Below, in pieces: positions 46,865-56,025 of a stretch of DNA of 64,000 nt (position 1 is its first letter; every line of letters starts with the position of its first letter). The notes under the pieces were generated by a model. The model saw only the letters and a program-made list of their open reading frames with translations. It made no database searches and was not told the origin of the DNA. The stretch is from Gallionella sp. (GTDB lineage: Bacteria > Pseudomonadota > Gammaproteobacteria > Burkholderiales > Gallionellaceae). The stretch lies in assembly GCA_028687335.1 (NCBI GenBank), contig JAQUAI010000002.1, forward strand, positions 124,001 through 188,000, in the 5' to 3' direction. The translations under genes were made by a program, and so were the position numbers.

Positions 46865-48793
46865 ATGCGTCTTTTCTCTTTTCTCTTCCTGTTGTTTTTT
46901 CCGATTGCCGCACTGGCTGCCGATGACGGCGTGTTTCTGGACGCGCGCGAGGCGTTTCGCGTGGGGGATGCGGTCAAACTGAACAAATTGGCGCAACGTT
47001 TTCAGCGTTCGCCGATGGAGGTTTATGTTCATTATTACCAATTGCGCTTGGGCTTAGATAAGCCCGAGACGGAAGCGGAGGTGCGCGCCTATCTGGCGCG
47101 TGCGGAAGATTCTCCAATGATTGATCGGTTGCGCGCCGAATGGCTTAAGCAGTTGGGCAAGAAGCAGCGCTGGGATGTATTTGATGCGGAGTATCCACGC
47201 CTCATTAATGAAGATGCGGAGTTGACTTGCTATGCCTTGCAGTCGCGCCGTCGTCAGGATGAGGCAGGAGCTTTGCGCGAAGCGCGCGGCTTGTGGTTTA
47301 GCGGCAAACCTTTGCCGGATGCTTGCGGTACTTTGTTTGATGCGGCGATTGCGAGCCGGATTATTACTCCCGTCGATATTTGGCAGCGGCTACGTTTGGC
47401 ATTGGAGGCGGGGAGTTTGTCGTTGGCCAAAGCGTTAGCGGATAAAAGTAGTGGGGAGTATGCGGTTTCGTCTGCCGAGTTATCAGCGGCTGCGCGTGAT
47501 GCGGAGGCTTGGCTGGAGAAGTCAGGGGCATCTTCGTTGAGTTTGGGGCAGCGTACCGCAGTGATGTATGCCTTGCTGACGCTTGCCAAGCAATCGCCGG
47601 AGTTGGCGCTGGCGCACTGGCATAGGCTGGCTGCGCTGTTTACCGAGACCGAGCAGCAGTATTTTTACGGTTGGTTGGGTTACGAGGGGGCGCGCAAGCA
47701 GGATGTGCGGGCGGTGCAATGGTTTCGTCAGGCGGGCGACGTGGCGTTGAGCGAGGCGCAGTCGGCGTGGTGGGTGCGTGCCGCGCTACGGGTGCAGAGT
47801 TGGCCGGAGGTGTTGCTGGCGGTGAATAGTATGTCTGCGCAACAGCAGCGCGATCCCGCTTGGCAATATTGGAAAGCGCGTGCGTTGCAGGCTACGGGGA
47901 AGACGGTCGAGGCGCGCGCGATTTTTGCGCCATTGAGCCGAGAGTTTAATTTTTACGGGCAGATGGCGACGGACGAGTTGGGTAGTGTGATGATGGCCAC
48001 GAGCAATAGGTATCAACCCACGACGGAGGATATTGCCGCCGTTGCCGCTTTGCCTGGCGTGCAGCGCACGATTGCTTTGTATCGCATGGACTTGCGTACC
48101 GAGGCATTGAAAGAATGGAGCTGGGCAGTACGTAATTTGAATGACCGCGAGTTGTTGGCTGCCGCCGAAATTGCGCGGCGTAACGAGATGTATGACCGCG
48201 CCATCGGTGCAGCCAGCCTGACTGTGAACGAGCATGATTTCACCTTGCGTTATCTCGCGCCGTATCGTGAAGCTTTGCAGGAGCACATTCGTGATAACGG
48301 TTTGGATGAGGCTTGGGTGTACGGGCTGATGCGGCAGGAAAGCCGTTTTGTTACGGCAGCAAAATCCAACGTCGGCGCGGCGGGATTGATGCAGGTGATG
48401 CCATCGACTGCGCGGTGGATTGCCAAACGGCTGGGCTTGAAAAGTTATCGCGATAATCTGATTCACCAGATGGACACCAATCTTAAGTTGGGCACTTACT
48501 ATATGAAGACGGTGCTGTCCTGGTTCGACGATAGTCCAGTGCTGGCATCGGCTGCCTATAATGCAGGGCCGGGTCGGGCGCGCCGCTGGCGGGGCGATGT
48601 GCCGTTGGAAGGCGCGATTTATGCCGAGACCATTCCGTTTGACGAGACACGCGACTACGTAAAAAAAGTGATGAGCAATACCGTCTATTACGCCGAGCAG
48701 TTCAAAGCGCCGCAGCGTTCGCTGAAGCAACGCATGGGCGTAGTTGCGGCTAAGGCACCGGAAAATCAGCAGGCGATTCCCGATGAAAAGTGA
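46865..48793 (+). CDS. Soluble lytic murein transglycosylase (Slt70-like)
   Basis: A 642-aa periplasmic enzyme that cleaves peptidoglycan to 1,6-anhydro-muropeptides. Signal peptide MRLFSFLFLLFFPIAALA, then a long alpha-helical superhelix (U-domain type), and a C-terminal SLT domain with catalytic glutamate in GLMRQESRFVTAAKSNVGAAGLMQVMPSTA and later AAYNAGPGRARRW. ATG 46865 is chosen because the signal peptide starts there. It overlaps cca by 11 bp. Confidence 0.95.
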   Translation: MRLFSFLFLLFFPIAALAADDGVFLDAREAFRVGDAVKLNKLAQRFQRSPMEVYVHYYQLRLGLDKPETEAEVRAYLARAEDSPMIDRLRAEWLKQLGKKQRWDVFDAEYPRLINEDAELTCYALQSRRRQDEAGALREARGLWFSGKPLPDACGTLFDAAIASRIITPVDIWQRLRLALEAGSLSLAKALADKSSGEYAVSSAELSAAARDAEAWLEKSGASSLSLGQRTAVMYALLTLAKQSPELALAHWHRLAALFTETEQQYFYGWLGYEGARKQDVRAVQWFRQAGDVALSEAQSAWWVRAALRVQSWPEVLLAVNSMSAQQQRDPAWQYWKARALQATGKTVEARAIFAPLSREFNFYGQMATDELGSVMMATSNRYQPTTEDIAAVAALPGVQRTIALYRMDLRTEALKEWSWAVRNLNDRELLAAAEIARRNEMYDRAIGAASLTVNEHDFTLRYLAPYREALQEHIRDNGLDEAWVYGLMRQESRFVTAAKSNVGAAGLMQVMPSTARWIAKRLGLKSYRDNLIHQMDTNLKLGTYYMKTVLSWFDDSPVLASAAYNAGPGRARRWRGDVPLEGAIYAETIPFDETRDYVKKVMSNTVYYAEQFKAPQRSLKQRMGVVAAKAPENQQAIPDEK

Positions 48794-50030
48794 AGCAAAA
48801 ATCTATTGCGTAGGTGGTGCGGTGCGCGACGAATTGCTGAGCTTGCCGGTAAAGGATCACGACTGGGTGGTGGTCGGCAGCACGCCGGAAGCCATGATCG
48901 AACGGGGATTTCAGCCGGTGGGCAAAGACTTCCCCGTATTTCTGCATCCGCAGACGCATGAGGAATATGCCTTGGCGCGTACCGAGCGCAAAACTGCGCC
49001 CGGTTATAAAGGCTTTGTGGTGCATGCCGCACCGGATGTGACGCTGGAGCAGGATTTGTCGCGGCGCGATTTCACCATCAATGCGATTGCGCAAGATGCC
49101 GATGGCACGCTGATCGACCCACACCATGGGCAGGCCGATTTGCGTGCGGGGGTGTTGCGTCACGTTAGTGATGCGTTCGCCGAAGATCCCGTGCGAATTT
49201 TGCGCGGCGCGCGTTTTGCGGCACGGTTCGGATTTGTTGTCGCGCCGGAAACGCAGCAACTCATGCGCAACATGGTCGCGGCGGGCGAGGCGGATGCTTT
49301 GGTAGCAGAGCGTGTGTGGCAGGAGTTGGCGCGCGGATTGATGGAGCGCAAGCCATCCCGTTTCTTTGATGTCTTGCGCGAGTGCGGCGCTTTGCACCGC
49401 ATCATGCCGGAGGTTGATGCCTTATTCGGCGTACCGCAGCCGCCCGCGCATCACCCCGAAATTGATTGCGGCATTCACACGATGATGGTGGTGGATGACG
49501 CCGCCCGTCATGCTTACGTGTTGGAAGTGCGCTTTGCCGCGCTGGTGCATGATTTGGGCAAGGCAACGACACCGGCGGACAGGCTGCCGCGCCATATCGG
49601 GCACGAGGCGCGCAGTGTCGAACTGGTCAAAAAATTGTGTGCTCGCTTGCGTGTGCCGACGGAATGCCGCGATCTTGCTTTGCTGGCGGCGCGTTTTCAC
49701 GGCGATATTCATCGCGCATTCGAGTTACGTGCCGATACTGTCATTAAACTTTTCCAATCAACCGATGTCTGGAGAAGGCCGGAGCGGTTTGCGCAGTTGT
49801 TGCAAGCATGTGCCGCCGATACGCGCGGACGCGGCGGTGAACGCGATGAGAGCTATGAGCAAGCGGATTATTTGATGCGCTTGTTGTCGCTGGCACGTGC
49901 GGTGGATGCGGGTAAAGTCGCCCAAGCGTGCGGCGATGCGGCTACAATCCCGCTCCGCGTGCAGCAGGCTCGTATTGCCGCTATCGTTGATGCGGTGCAG
50001 GAAAATCAAAAACTGAAAGGATTGAAATGA
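48783..50030 (+). CDS. cca: Multifunctional CCA tRNA nucleotidyltransferase
   Basis: A 415-aa enzyme that adds or repairs the tRNA CCA end. It starts MKSEAKIYCVGGAVRDELL, has the DHDWVVVG catalytic aspartates, RRDFTINAIAQDADG and RILRGARFAARFGF, then an HD domain (HTMMVVDDAARHA, ALVHDLGKATTP) giving 2',3'-cyclic phosphodiesterase activity. ATG 48783 lies inside the end of the transglycosylase gene. The EF-hand gene overlaps the stop by ATGA. Confidence 0.95.
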   Translation: MKSEAKIYCVGGAVRDELLSLPVKDHDWVVVGSTPEAMIERGFQPVGKDFPVFLHPQTHEEYALARTERKTAPGYKGFVVHAAPDVTLEQDLSRRDFTINAIAQDADGTLIDPHHGQADLRAGVLRHVSDAFAEDPVRILRGARFAARFGFVVAPETQQLMRNMVAAGEADALVAERVWQELARGLMERKPSRFFDVLRECGALHRIMPEVDALFGVPQPPAHHPEIDCGIHTMMVVDDAARHAYVLEVRFAALVHDLGKATTPADRLPRHIGHEARSVELVKKLCARLRVPTECRDLALLAARFHGDIHRAFELRADTVIKLFQSTDVWRRPERFAQLLQACAADTRGRGGERDESYEQADYLMRLLSLARAVDAGKVAQACGDAATIPLRVQQARIAAIVDAVQENQKLKGLK

Positions 50031-50512
50031 AAAAGGCGTTGGGTTTGATGATGTTGCTGGCGGTGTCCGGCACGGCTTGGGCTGAAGAAGCGGCTGCGCC
50101 AAGTGCAGAGCAGGTCTCTCCGTTTGAGCGCGATTTCCGCAAAGCCGATGCGAATAGCGACGGCTCGCTGTCACGCGCGGAAGCCGAACAAGCCAAAGCA
50201 CAATTGCTGGTGGCAAATTTCGACAAGATCGACGGCGACAAAAGTACAGGTTTGAGCCGCGACGAAATCAAAGGCTTTTTGCAGTCAGCCGTGCAGGCAG
50301 CGATGCGGGCGCAGCAGGAAGAGTTTATTAAGCGTCTGAACAAAGCCGATAAAAACAAAGACGGCGCGCTGACTCAAAAGGAATTGAAAGCGGTTGAATT
50401 GCCAGGATTGAGCAAAAACTTTGAAGCGATTGATGCCAACAAAGACAAGAAGATCACCATGCAGGAAATCAACGAATTTGCACGCTCGCAACAGCAGGCG
50501 GCAGCGAAGTAA
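50027..50512 (+). CDS. Exported EF-hand calcium-binding protein
   Basis: A 161-aa protein with signal peptide MKKALGLMMLLAVSGTAWA and four EF-hand-like loops in order: DANSDGSLSRAE, DGDKSTGLSRDE, DKNKDGALTQKE and DANKDKKITMQE. The first, third and fourth have a full set of acidic ligands; the second has Ser/Thr replacements and may bind weakly. Likely a periplasmic calcium buffer or sensor; partner unknown. Coupled to cca by ATGA, though function seems unrelated. Confidence 0.88.
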   Translation: MKKALGLMMLLAVSGTAWAEEAAAPSAEQVSPFERDFRKADANSDGSLSRAEAEQAKAQLLVANFDKIDGDKSTGLSRDEIKGFLQSAVQAAMRAQQEEFIKRLNKADKNKDGALTQKELKAVELPGLSKNFEAIDANKDKKITMQEINEFARSQQQAAAK

Positions 50513-50544
50513 TTCTGGAACCTAGAAAACCCATTAACCCCAAA

Positions 50545-50649
50545 ACCCCTCCCAGCCTCCCCTTGTCAGGGGAGGGCTGGGGTGGGGATGGGTGAAATGC
50601 AGGTCGTTGCCCCATCCCCCACCTAACCTCCCCCTTGAAGGGGGAGGAG
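50545..50649. repeat. Dispersed GC-rich repeat, copy 2
   Basis: Begins CCCCTCCCAGCCTCCCC, followed by TTGTCAGGGGAGG, then a second inverted half ending CCCCCTTGAAGGGGGAGGAG. It lies between the EF-hand gene and the methyltransferase gene, and could also act as a bidirectional transcription barrier. Confidence 0.75.
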
Positions 50650-50678
50650 ATGTTGTAGATCACAATGGAAAATCTAGG

Positions 50679-51947
50679 TTAAAGCGTTCTTGTTAAATCA
50701 CCCATGGCGAATCCTGATAAAGGAGTCGCCATTTTTTTGCCGAAGGCGATGACTTTAAAAAGCTCGCCCATTTCGGCTGGGCTGGTGAGTTTTTGCAGTT
50801 GCGCAGATAGCGGCAGGTACTCGCGCAGATTTTCTGGGGAGGTGTTTGCGACCAGCGTGGTGATGCCGCTGTTGATTAGGAAGAAGGCTTGTGTGGTGTA
50901 GCCCTGCAATTCCAGCCCAGCATCGATGCCGCATTCTGCAATGTCGGTGAAATTCACATGGGCGGTGATGTCCTGCAAACCCGGCCAGTAAAACGGGTCG
51001 TCGTGCGCGTGGTGGCGGTAGTGACACATCAGGGTGCCGGTGTTGCGTTGTGGGTGGTAGTACTCGCGTGCGCCGAAACCGTAGTCGATGAATAGCATCG
51101 CCCCTTGTTCCAAACACTGCGCCAGACTTTGTATCAGCCCGCGTGCCGCCAAACAAATCTCGCTGACATATCCGTCCGGCACGCCGATTTGTTGCGCGCT
51201 TTGCAGTAGTGCAGCATCACTGATGCTGTGATCTTTCCAAACGAAATCGTTCGCTGAACTTATCTCAGAAAATTCATTAGAACCGCCTTCCTTTACTGGG
51301 AGAACTCGGTCTGCTCCGCCCCTGATAAGAGGAGGTCGGGAGGGGCTTGAGTTTAATGAACAGTCTGGATTTAATGCCACGCCGCGTTCGGTGATGGCGC
51401 TGTCCCGCCAATGCACTAAATGTACCGGCAGGGCATCCAGCACTTCGTTGGCGACGATGAAACCGCTGAATTTTTCCGGCAAGGTATCCAGCCAATGCAC
51501 GCGGTCGGCTAGATGCGGGACTCGCTCACGCAGCAAAGCACGTTGACGTTCGCGCAAGTCGGCACTAACTTCCAGAATGTTATAGCGTTGCGGTAGATGG
51601 TTGAGCCGTTCTAATTCGCTCAGGATGTCGAGAGCGAGTTTGCCGCTGCCCGCACCGAGTTCAAGAATGTGGGGCTCGCTCTGTTGCATGACCTCGATGG
51701 CTTGTCGGGCAAGGGTGCGACCGAATAGCGCGGAGAGTTCCGGTGCGGTGGTGAAATCGCCAGATTCGCCGAATTTATGCGCACCAGCGGTGTAGTAGCC
51801 GAAGCCGGGTGCATACAGTGCCAGTTCCATGAAGCGGGTGAAAGATAGCCAGCCGTCGTGCTTGTTGATCTCGGCGTGGATAAGGTTGCGTAATTGCTCG
51901 CTGTGGGCGATGGCATCGGGTGACGGGGTGGGAAGTGTGACTTGCAT
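50679..51947 (-). CDS. MidA/NDUFAF7-family SAM-dependent methyltransferase with in-frame repeat insertion
   Basis: A 422-aa methyltransferase. The SAM-binding segment is LELGAGSGKLALDILSEL, with FIVANEVLDALPVHL and LFIDYGFGAREYYHPQRNTGTLMCHY typical of the MidA/NDUFAF7 family, which methylates an arginine of complex I in eukaryotes. Residues about 199-223 (SPSRPPLIRGGADRVLPV followed by KEGG) are encoded by a divergent copy of the dispersed GC-rich repeat and look like a surface insertion; the frame is not broken. The bacterial substrate is unknown. Confidence 0.88.
   Translation of the reverse strand: MQVTLPTPSPDAIAHSEQLRNLIHAEINKHDGWLSFTRFMELALYAPGFGYYTAGAHKFGESGDFTTAPELSALFGRTLARQAIEVMQQSEPHILELGAGSGKLALDILSELERLNHLPQRYNILEVSADLRERQRALLRERVPHLADRVHWLDTLPEKFSGFIVANEVLDALPVHLVHWRDSAITERGVALNPDCSLNSSPSRPPLIRGGADRVLPVKEGGSNEFSEISSANDFVWKDHSISDAALLQSAQQIGVPDGYVSEICLAARGLIQSLAQCLEQGAMLFIDYGFGAREYYHPQRNTGTLMCHYRHHAHDDPFYWPGLQDITAHVNFTDIAECGIDAGLELQGYTTQAFFLINSGITTLVANTSPENLREYLPLSAQLQKLTSPAEMGELFKVIAFGKKMATPLSGFAMGDLTRTL
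51280..51350. repeat. Dispersed GC-rich repeat, copy 3 (inside the MidA-like gene)
   Basis: A 71-bp segment containing CCGCCCCTGATAAGAGGAGG and then TCGGGAGGGGCTTGAG, very close to copy 2 read in reverse. It is the only copy inside a coding region and keeps its frame. Confidence 0.7.
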
Positions 51948-51992
51948 GGTCGGGTATAATTCAAAAGTTGATGGAGTTTAGTGGAGACGGCG

Positions 51993-52733
51993 ATGCAAGG
52001 CAAAACAGTATTGGTCACTGGCGGGGCAAAGCGCGTGGGCGCGGCGATTTGTCGCCGTTTGCACGCGGCGGGCGCGAATGTGGTCATTCATTTTCGATCT
52101 TCCTTGTATGAGGCATTTGCATTGCGTGCTGAGTTGAATGAATTGCGACCCAATTCCGCATTTTGTGTTCAGGCTGATTTGCTGGACTTGCCCGAATTTC
52201 CCGCCATGGTGCAAGAGGTGGTGGCGCATTTTGGTCAACTGGACGCTTTGGTCAACAACGCATCGAGTTTTTATGCTTCGCCATTGTCCGAGGTGGACGC
52301 GGGACAATGGGATGATTTGATGGGTACCAATTTGAAAGCGCCGCTGTTTCTGGCGCAGGCTGCCGCTGCTGAGTTGCGTCGTTGTCGCGGTGCCATCGTC
52401 AATATTGTCGATATTCATGCGGAGCGTCCGATGCACGGGCACTTGCTGTATAGCGTGGCCAAAGCGGGTTTGACCGCATTGACCAAGGGTTTGGCGCAAG
52501 AGTTGGCGCCGGATGTGCGCGTGAATGCGGTTGCGCCCGGAGTCATTATTTGGCCGGAAGGCGAAGATTGGCAGGATGCAGAACGCCGTCGCCGCATCGT
52601 TGAACACACCTTACTGAAACGCGAAGGTGAGCCGGACGACATTGCCCGCACCGTGCAATTTTTATTGAGCAATGCGCCGTACATTACCGGGCAGGTTATC
52701 AACGTAGATGGCGGACGCAGTATCAATATTTGA
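51993..52733 (+). CDS. Pteridine reductase (SDR family, FolM-like)
   Basis: A 246-aa short-chain dehydrogenase. NADPH site TGGAKRVGAAICRRL, NNASSFYASPL, catalytic serine-tyrosine-lysine region LLYSVAKAGLTAL, and the C-terminal ITGQVINVDGGRS. The Arg in TGGAKRVG is characteristic of PTR1/FolM-type pteridine reductases, which reduce dihydrofolate or dihydrobiopterin. ATG 51993 has GGAG upstream; an in-frame GTG at 51981 is possible. Divergent from the MidA-like gene. Confidence 0.9.
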   Translation: MQGKTVLVTGGAKRVGAAICRRLHAAGANVVIHFRSSLYEAFALRAELNELRPNSAFCVQADLLDLPEFPAMVQEVVAHFGQLDALVNNASSFYASPLSEVDAGQWDDLMGTNLKAPLFLAQAAAAELRRCRGAIVNIVDIHAERPMHGHLLYSVAKAGLTALTKGLAQELAPDVRVNAVAPGVIIWPEGEDWQDAERRRRIVEHTLLKREGEPDDIARTVQFLLSNAPYITGQVINVDGGRSINI

Positions 52734-52740
52734 ACAATAT

Positions 52741-52812
52741 TTATCCACGAAAAACACGAAAGTCACGAAAATGATGCCAGCTCAGGATTGTATTCGTGCT
52801 GTTTGTGGACTA
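52741..52812. repeat. CACGAAA-type short repeat upstream of ttcA
   Basis: TTATCCACGAAAAACACGAA then AGTCACGAAAATGATGCC and a TTCGTG end form a small imperfect palindrome-rich element. A longer relative lies at 57539-57680 in inverse orientation. Non-coding. Confidence 0.5.
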
Positions 52813-52834
52813 GCTTTCTTCTTTTAGAAAAATC

Positions 52835-53683
52835 ATGAACGACATCATCCAACCTATCCATTTCGAATCCCGTTCCACCAATTTCAACCGTCTTAAAGGT
52901 CGCTTGGAAAGTGCGGTCGGCAAAGCCATTGGCGACTTCAATATGATCGAAGAAGGCGACACGGTGATGGTGTGCCTGAGTGGTGGTAAAGACTCCTACA
53001 CGCTGTTGGATATTTTGCTCACATTGCGCAAGCGTGCACCTATCGATTTCAAGATCGTGGCGATGAATCTTGACCAGAAGCAGCCGGGTTTTCCCGAAGA
53101 CGTGCTGCCGAGTTATCTGAAAAAGATCGGCGTGGATTTTCATATCGAGGCGCAGGACACCTATTCCATCGTCAAGGCAAAAATCCCCGAAGGCAAGACG
53201 ACCTGTTCGCTCTGTTCGCGTTTGCGTCGCGGCATTATTTACAAGGTGGCGGGTGAGTTGGGCGCTAACAAAATCGCGTTGGGACACCACCGCGACGACA
53301 TGGTGGAGACGCTGTTCCTCAATATGTTTTTTGGTGGCAAGTTGAAAGCCATGCCACCCAAGCTGATTACCGATAAGGGCGATCACATCGTCATTCGTCC
53401 GCTGGCTTATTGTGCGGAGAAAGACATTGCCCGTTACGCGCGTGGTATGGAGTTTCCGATTATTCCGTGCAACCTATGCGGCTCGCAGGAAAATTTGCAA
53501 CGGCAGAATATCAAAGAGATGCTCACGCAGTGGGAGCGCCAGTATCCGGGGCGCACGCAAACCATCTTCACCGCGATGCAGAACGTCAAGCCTTCGCATC
53601 TGTTGGATACGCAACTGTTTGACTTCGTGAATCTGCAACTGGGGCAGCAAGTGGACGAGGGCGATATTGCTTTCGACGAGTGA
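52835..53683 (+). CDS. ttcA: tRNA 2-thiocytidine biosynthesis protein
   Basis: A 282-aa enzyme that thiolates cytidine 32 of tRNA. The PP-loop [14 protein letters not shown] is ATP-binding, and the iron-sulfur cysteines are in [10 protein letters not shown] and the CNLCGS segment. The end ([10 protein letters not shown]) is complete. A possible 32-codon frame starts at its stop codon. Confidence 0.95.
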   Translation: MNDIIQPIHFESRSTNFNRLKGRLESAVGKAIGDFNMIEEGDTVMVCLSGGKDSYTLLDILLTLRKRAPIDFKIVAMNLDQKQPGFPEDVLPSYLKKIGVDFHIEAQDTYSIVKAKIPEGKTTCSLCSRLRRGIIYKVAGELGANKIALGHHRDDMVETLFLNMFFGGKLKAMPPKLITDKGDHIVIRPLAYCAEKDIARYARGMEFPIIPCNLCGSQENLQRQNIKEMLTQWERQYPGRTQTIFTAMQNVKPSHLLDTQLFDFVNLQLGQQVDEGDIAFDE

Positions 53684-53778
53684 CGCTTTCTGACGATTCG
53701 TTTTTAGCGCGGCAGCCGACGAGGTTAGTGGCCGCGCAAGAGCAGATCGAGTTGATGCACAAACTGAGCGGGAAGTGA
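53680..53778 (+). CDS. Possible 32-aa small protein coupled to ttcA
   Basis: A GTG at 53680 overlaps the ttcA stop (GTGA) and opens a frame of 32 residues, [20 protein letters not shown] then [12 protein letters not shown]. It ends 1 bp before the stop of the convergent methyltransferase gene, so it fills the gap. It shows no recognisable motif and may be a chance frame; codon-use comparison with orthologues would decide. Confidence 0.25.
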   Translation: MTLSDDSFLARQPTRLVAAQEQIELMHKLSGK

Positions 53779-53779
53779 C

Positions 53780-55123
53780 TCAGGCAACCCGCAACAGCAA
53801 CCCCTTCAAGTACGCCCCTTCAGGGAAACTTAGCAGCACGGGATGGTCGGCGCTGGCGTGCAGATGATGCACGATTTGCGCGTCCACGCCCGCGTCGAGC
53901 GCGGCACCGGCGATGATTTTTTGGAACAAGTCTTCATTGATGCCGCCGGAACAGGAGTAGGTGAATAGCAAGCCGCCCGGGCGCAGCAGTTTGAATCCCA
54001 GCAAGTTGATGTCTTTGTAGCCGCGCGCCGCTTTTTCGGCGAAGGCGGCGGTGGGGGCAAACTTGGGCGGATCGAGAATAATGAGGTCGAATTTGCGGTT
54101 CTGGTCGCGCAATTTGCGTAGCGCGACGAACACGTCGGCGCATTCCCATTCGGCGCGGCTGGCATCCAAACTGTTTAATTCCACATTGCGCCGCGCTAAC
54201 TGTAACGCCTCCTCGGAAGCGTCCATCGACAGCACCGACTTTGCGCCACCGCGCAGCGCGTAGAGCGAAAATCCGCCGGTGTAGCAGAAGCAATTCAGTA
54301 CCTCTTTGTCGCGCGCAAATTCGCCCGTTAGTGCGCGGTTGTCGCGCTGGTCGAGATAGAAGCCGGTCTTTTGCCCGTGGCTGACATCAACCGCGAAGCG
54401 CAAACCGTGTTCGGTTACTTCGAGTTGTTCGGGCAGCGTGCCGCGCAACACGCCGTTGCGGATTTCTAATCCTTCCAGTTCGCGTCCGTCCGAGTCGGAG
54501 CGTTCGTAGATGCAGACGGGCGCACACAGTTCTTGTAGCGCGTCGGCCAGCGTGTCGCGCCAACGCTCCACACCGGAGCTACCAACCTGCATCACCAGTA
54601 CGTCTTGGTAGCGATCCACGATCAGGCCGGGCAAGCCGTCCGATTCGCCGTGGATCAGCCGCATTCCGCTGCTTGCATCGGCGAGTTTCAACATGGTGCG
54701 TGCTGCCAATGCTGCTGCGACTTTGCGCTGGAAGAAAGCGGCATCAATGATCTCGTGCTCATCCCAAGACCAAACACGGGCGGTAATTTGCGAGCTAGCG
54801 TTATATGCCGCCCAAGCGAGGAAGTGACCTTCCGCATCGCGCACCGCTAGCGTGTCGCCGCTGGCGGGTGTGCCATTCACCTGCGCTATTGCGCCGGAGA
54901 ATACCCAAGGGTGACGGCGCAACAGTGATTTTTCGCGTCCGTCTTTCAGCACGATGCAGGGCGTTGCCGTTGCATCACCAGTGAGTGTTTGCGTAGTTTG
55001 GCGCGGCACTGGGGCGGGATAGTCGGCGGCTGTTTTCTTTTGCCCAGAACGGCGGCGGTAGTCTTTGTTGGTGGAGCCTGTGCGTGAACGCGGAGCGGAT
55101 GATTTTGGTTTGCTGGTAGTCAT
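53780..55123 (-). CDS. Class I SAM-dependent rRNA methyltransferase (RlmI-like)
   Basis: A 447-aa protein. The first about 60 residues are basic and Ser/Thr-rich, probably disordered. A PUA domain follows (LKDGREKSLLRRHPWVFSGAIAQV), then a Rossmann methyltransferase with VLNCFCYTGGFSLYALRGGA, DASEEALQLARRN and LIILDPPKFAP. This is the RlmI family, which methylates C1962 of 23S rRNA. The long N-terminal tail is an extension over typical RlmI. It overlaps the xerC stop by ATGA. Confidence 0.92.
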   Translation of the reverse strand: MTTSKPKSSAPRSRTGSTNKDYRRRSGQKKTAADYPAPVPRQTTQTLTGDATATPCIVLKDGREKSLLRRHPWVFSGAIAQVNGTPASGDTLAVRDAEGHFLAWAAYNASSQITARVWSWDEHEIIDAAFFQRKVAAALAARTMLKLADASSGMRLIHGESDGLPGLIVDRYQDVLVMQVGSSGVERWRDTLADALQELCAPVCIYERSDSDGRELEGLEIRNGVLRGTLPEQLEVTEHGLRFAVDVSHGQKTGFYLDQRDNRALTGEFARDKEVLNCFCYTGGFSLYALRGGAKSVLSMDASEEALQLARRNVELNSLDASRAEWECADVFVALRKLRDQNRKFDLIILDPPKFAPTAAFAEKAARGYKDINLLGFKLLRPGGLLFTYSCSGGINEDLFQKIIAGAALDAGVDAQIVHHLHASADHPVLLSFPEGAYLKGLLLRVA

Positions 55124-56025
55124 GTTTTTTTCTTTGCGCGCGGATGAGCCGCATCGTAGATTTTACTAAGATATTGAAAGTCGAGATGGGTATAAATCTG
55201 CGTGGTGGAGATGCTGGCATGGCCTAGCATTTCCTGCACCGCGCGCAGGTCGCCGGATGACTGCAACACGTGCGTGGCGAACGAGTGGCGCAACAAGTGC
55301 GGATGCACGTTGCTGGTGATGCCCTGTGTGACGCCCCACTGTTTCATGCGCAGCTGGATCACGCGCGCTGTGATACGGTTGCCGCGCGCACCGACAAATA
55401 GCGCGGTTTCATCCGGCTTGGCAAGTTGCTCGCGTATTGCCATCCATCCATGCAAAGCCTGTATGGCGAATGCGCCCAGCGGCACGATGCGCGTCTTGTT
55501 GCCCTTACCGGTGACGCGTATTTCACCGCTGTCGATATCGGCGCGCATTGCAGCAAGTTCCAGATCAACCAACTCGGTCAGACGCAGGCCGGAGGAATAG
55601 AAGAGCTCGAAGATGGCGTGATCGCGTATTGCTTCGGGCGCATCACCGGAAATATTCACCAAGCGCGATGCTTCATCGGGCGACAAGGATTGCGGCAATG
55701 TTCGCGGGGATTTGGGGGCGCGCAAACCAACGCAGGGATTGTCACTCAGACCGTGGTCGCGTATCAGGTAAGTGAAAAATCCGCGCCATGCCGATAGCAT
55801 GCGAGCGAGCGAGCGTCCGCCCAGCCCCTTGCTGTGAAGTTGGGCGATGAAGCGGCGGATGTGATGTGGCTTAAGCGCGACGAGCGGTGTATCGGCGGCG
55901 AGCGTGAACAAGTGGCGCAAGTCGCGCTCGTAGTTTTCTGCGGTCAGTTCGGAGTATTGCTTCTCGTGGCGCAGCCAGGCCAGATAACCAGCCAGCAAGG
56001 TCGCACTGGCTGTATCTTGGGTCAT
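55120..56025 (-). CDS. xerC: Tyrosine recombinase XerC
   Basis: A 301-aa site-specific recombinase that resolves chromosome dimers at dif. N-terminal core-binding domain (YLAWLRHEKQYSELTAENYERDLRHLF), then the catalytic domain with Arg in SGLRLTELVDLEL, HLLRHSFATHVL, LGHASISTTQIYTH and the tyrosine nucleophile near the end. Start ATG 56025 overlaps the upstream stop (ATGA); a longer frame reaching 56313 would lie within the DUF484 gene. Confidence 0.96.
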   Translation of the reverse strand: MTQDTASATLLAGYLAWLRHEKQYSELTAENYERDLRHLFTLAADTPLVALKPHHIRRFIAQLHSKGLGGRSLARMLSAWRGFFTYLIRDHGLSDNPCVGLRAPKSPRTLPQSLSPDEASRLVNISGDAPEAIRDHAIFELFYSSGLRLTELVDLELAAMRADIDSGEIRVTGKGNKTRIVPLGAFAIQALHGWMAIREQLAKPDETALFVGARGNRITARVIQLRMKQWGVTQGITSNVHPHLLRHSFATHVLQSSGDLRAVQEMLGHASISTTQIYTHLDFQYLSKIYDAAHPRAKKKT

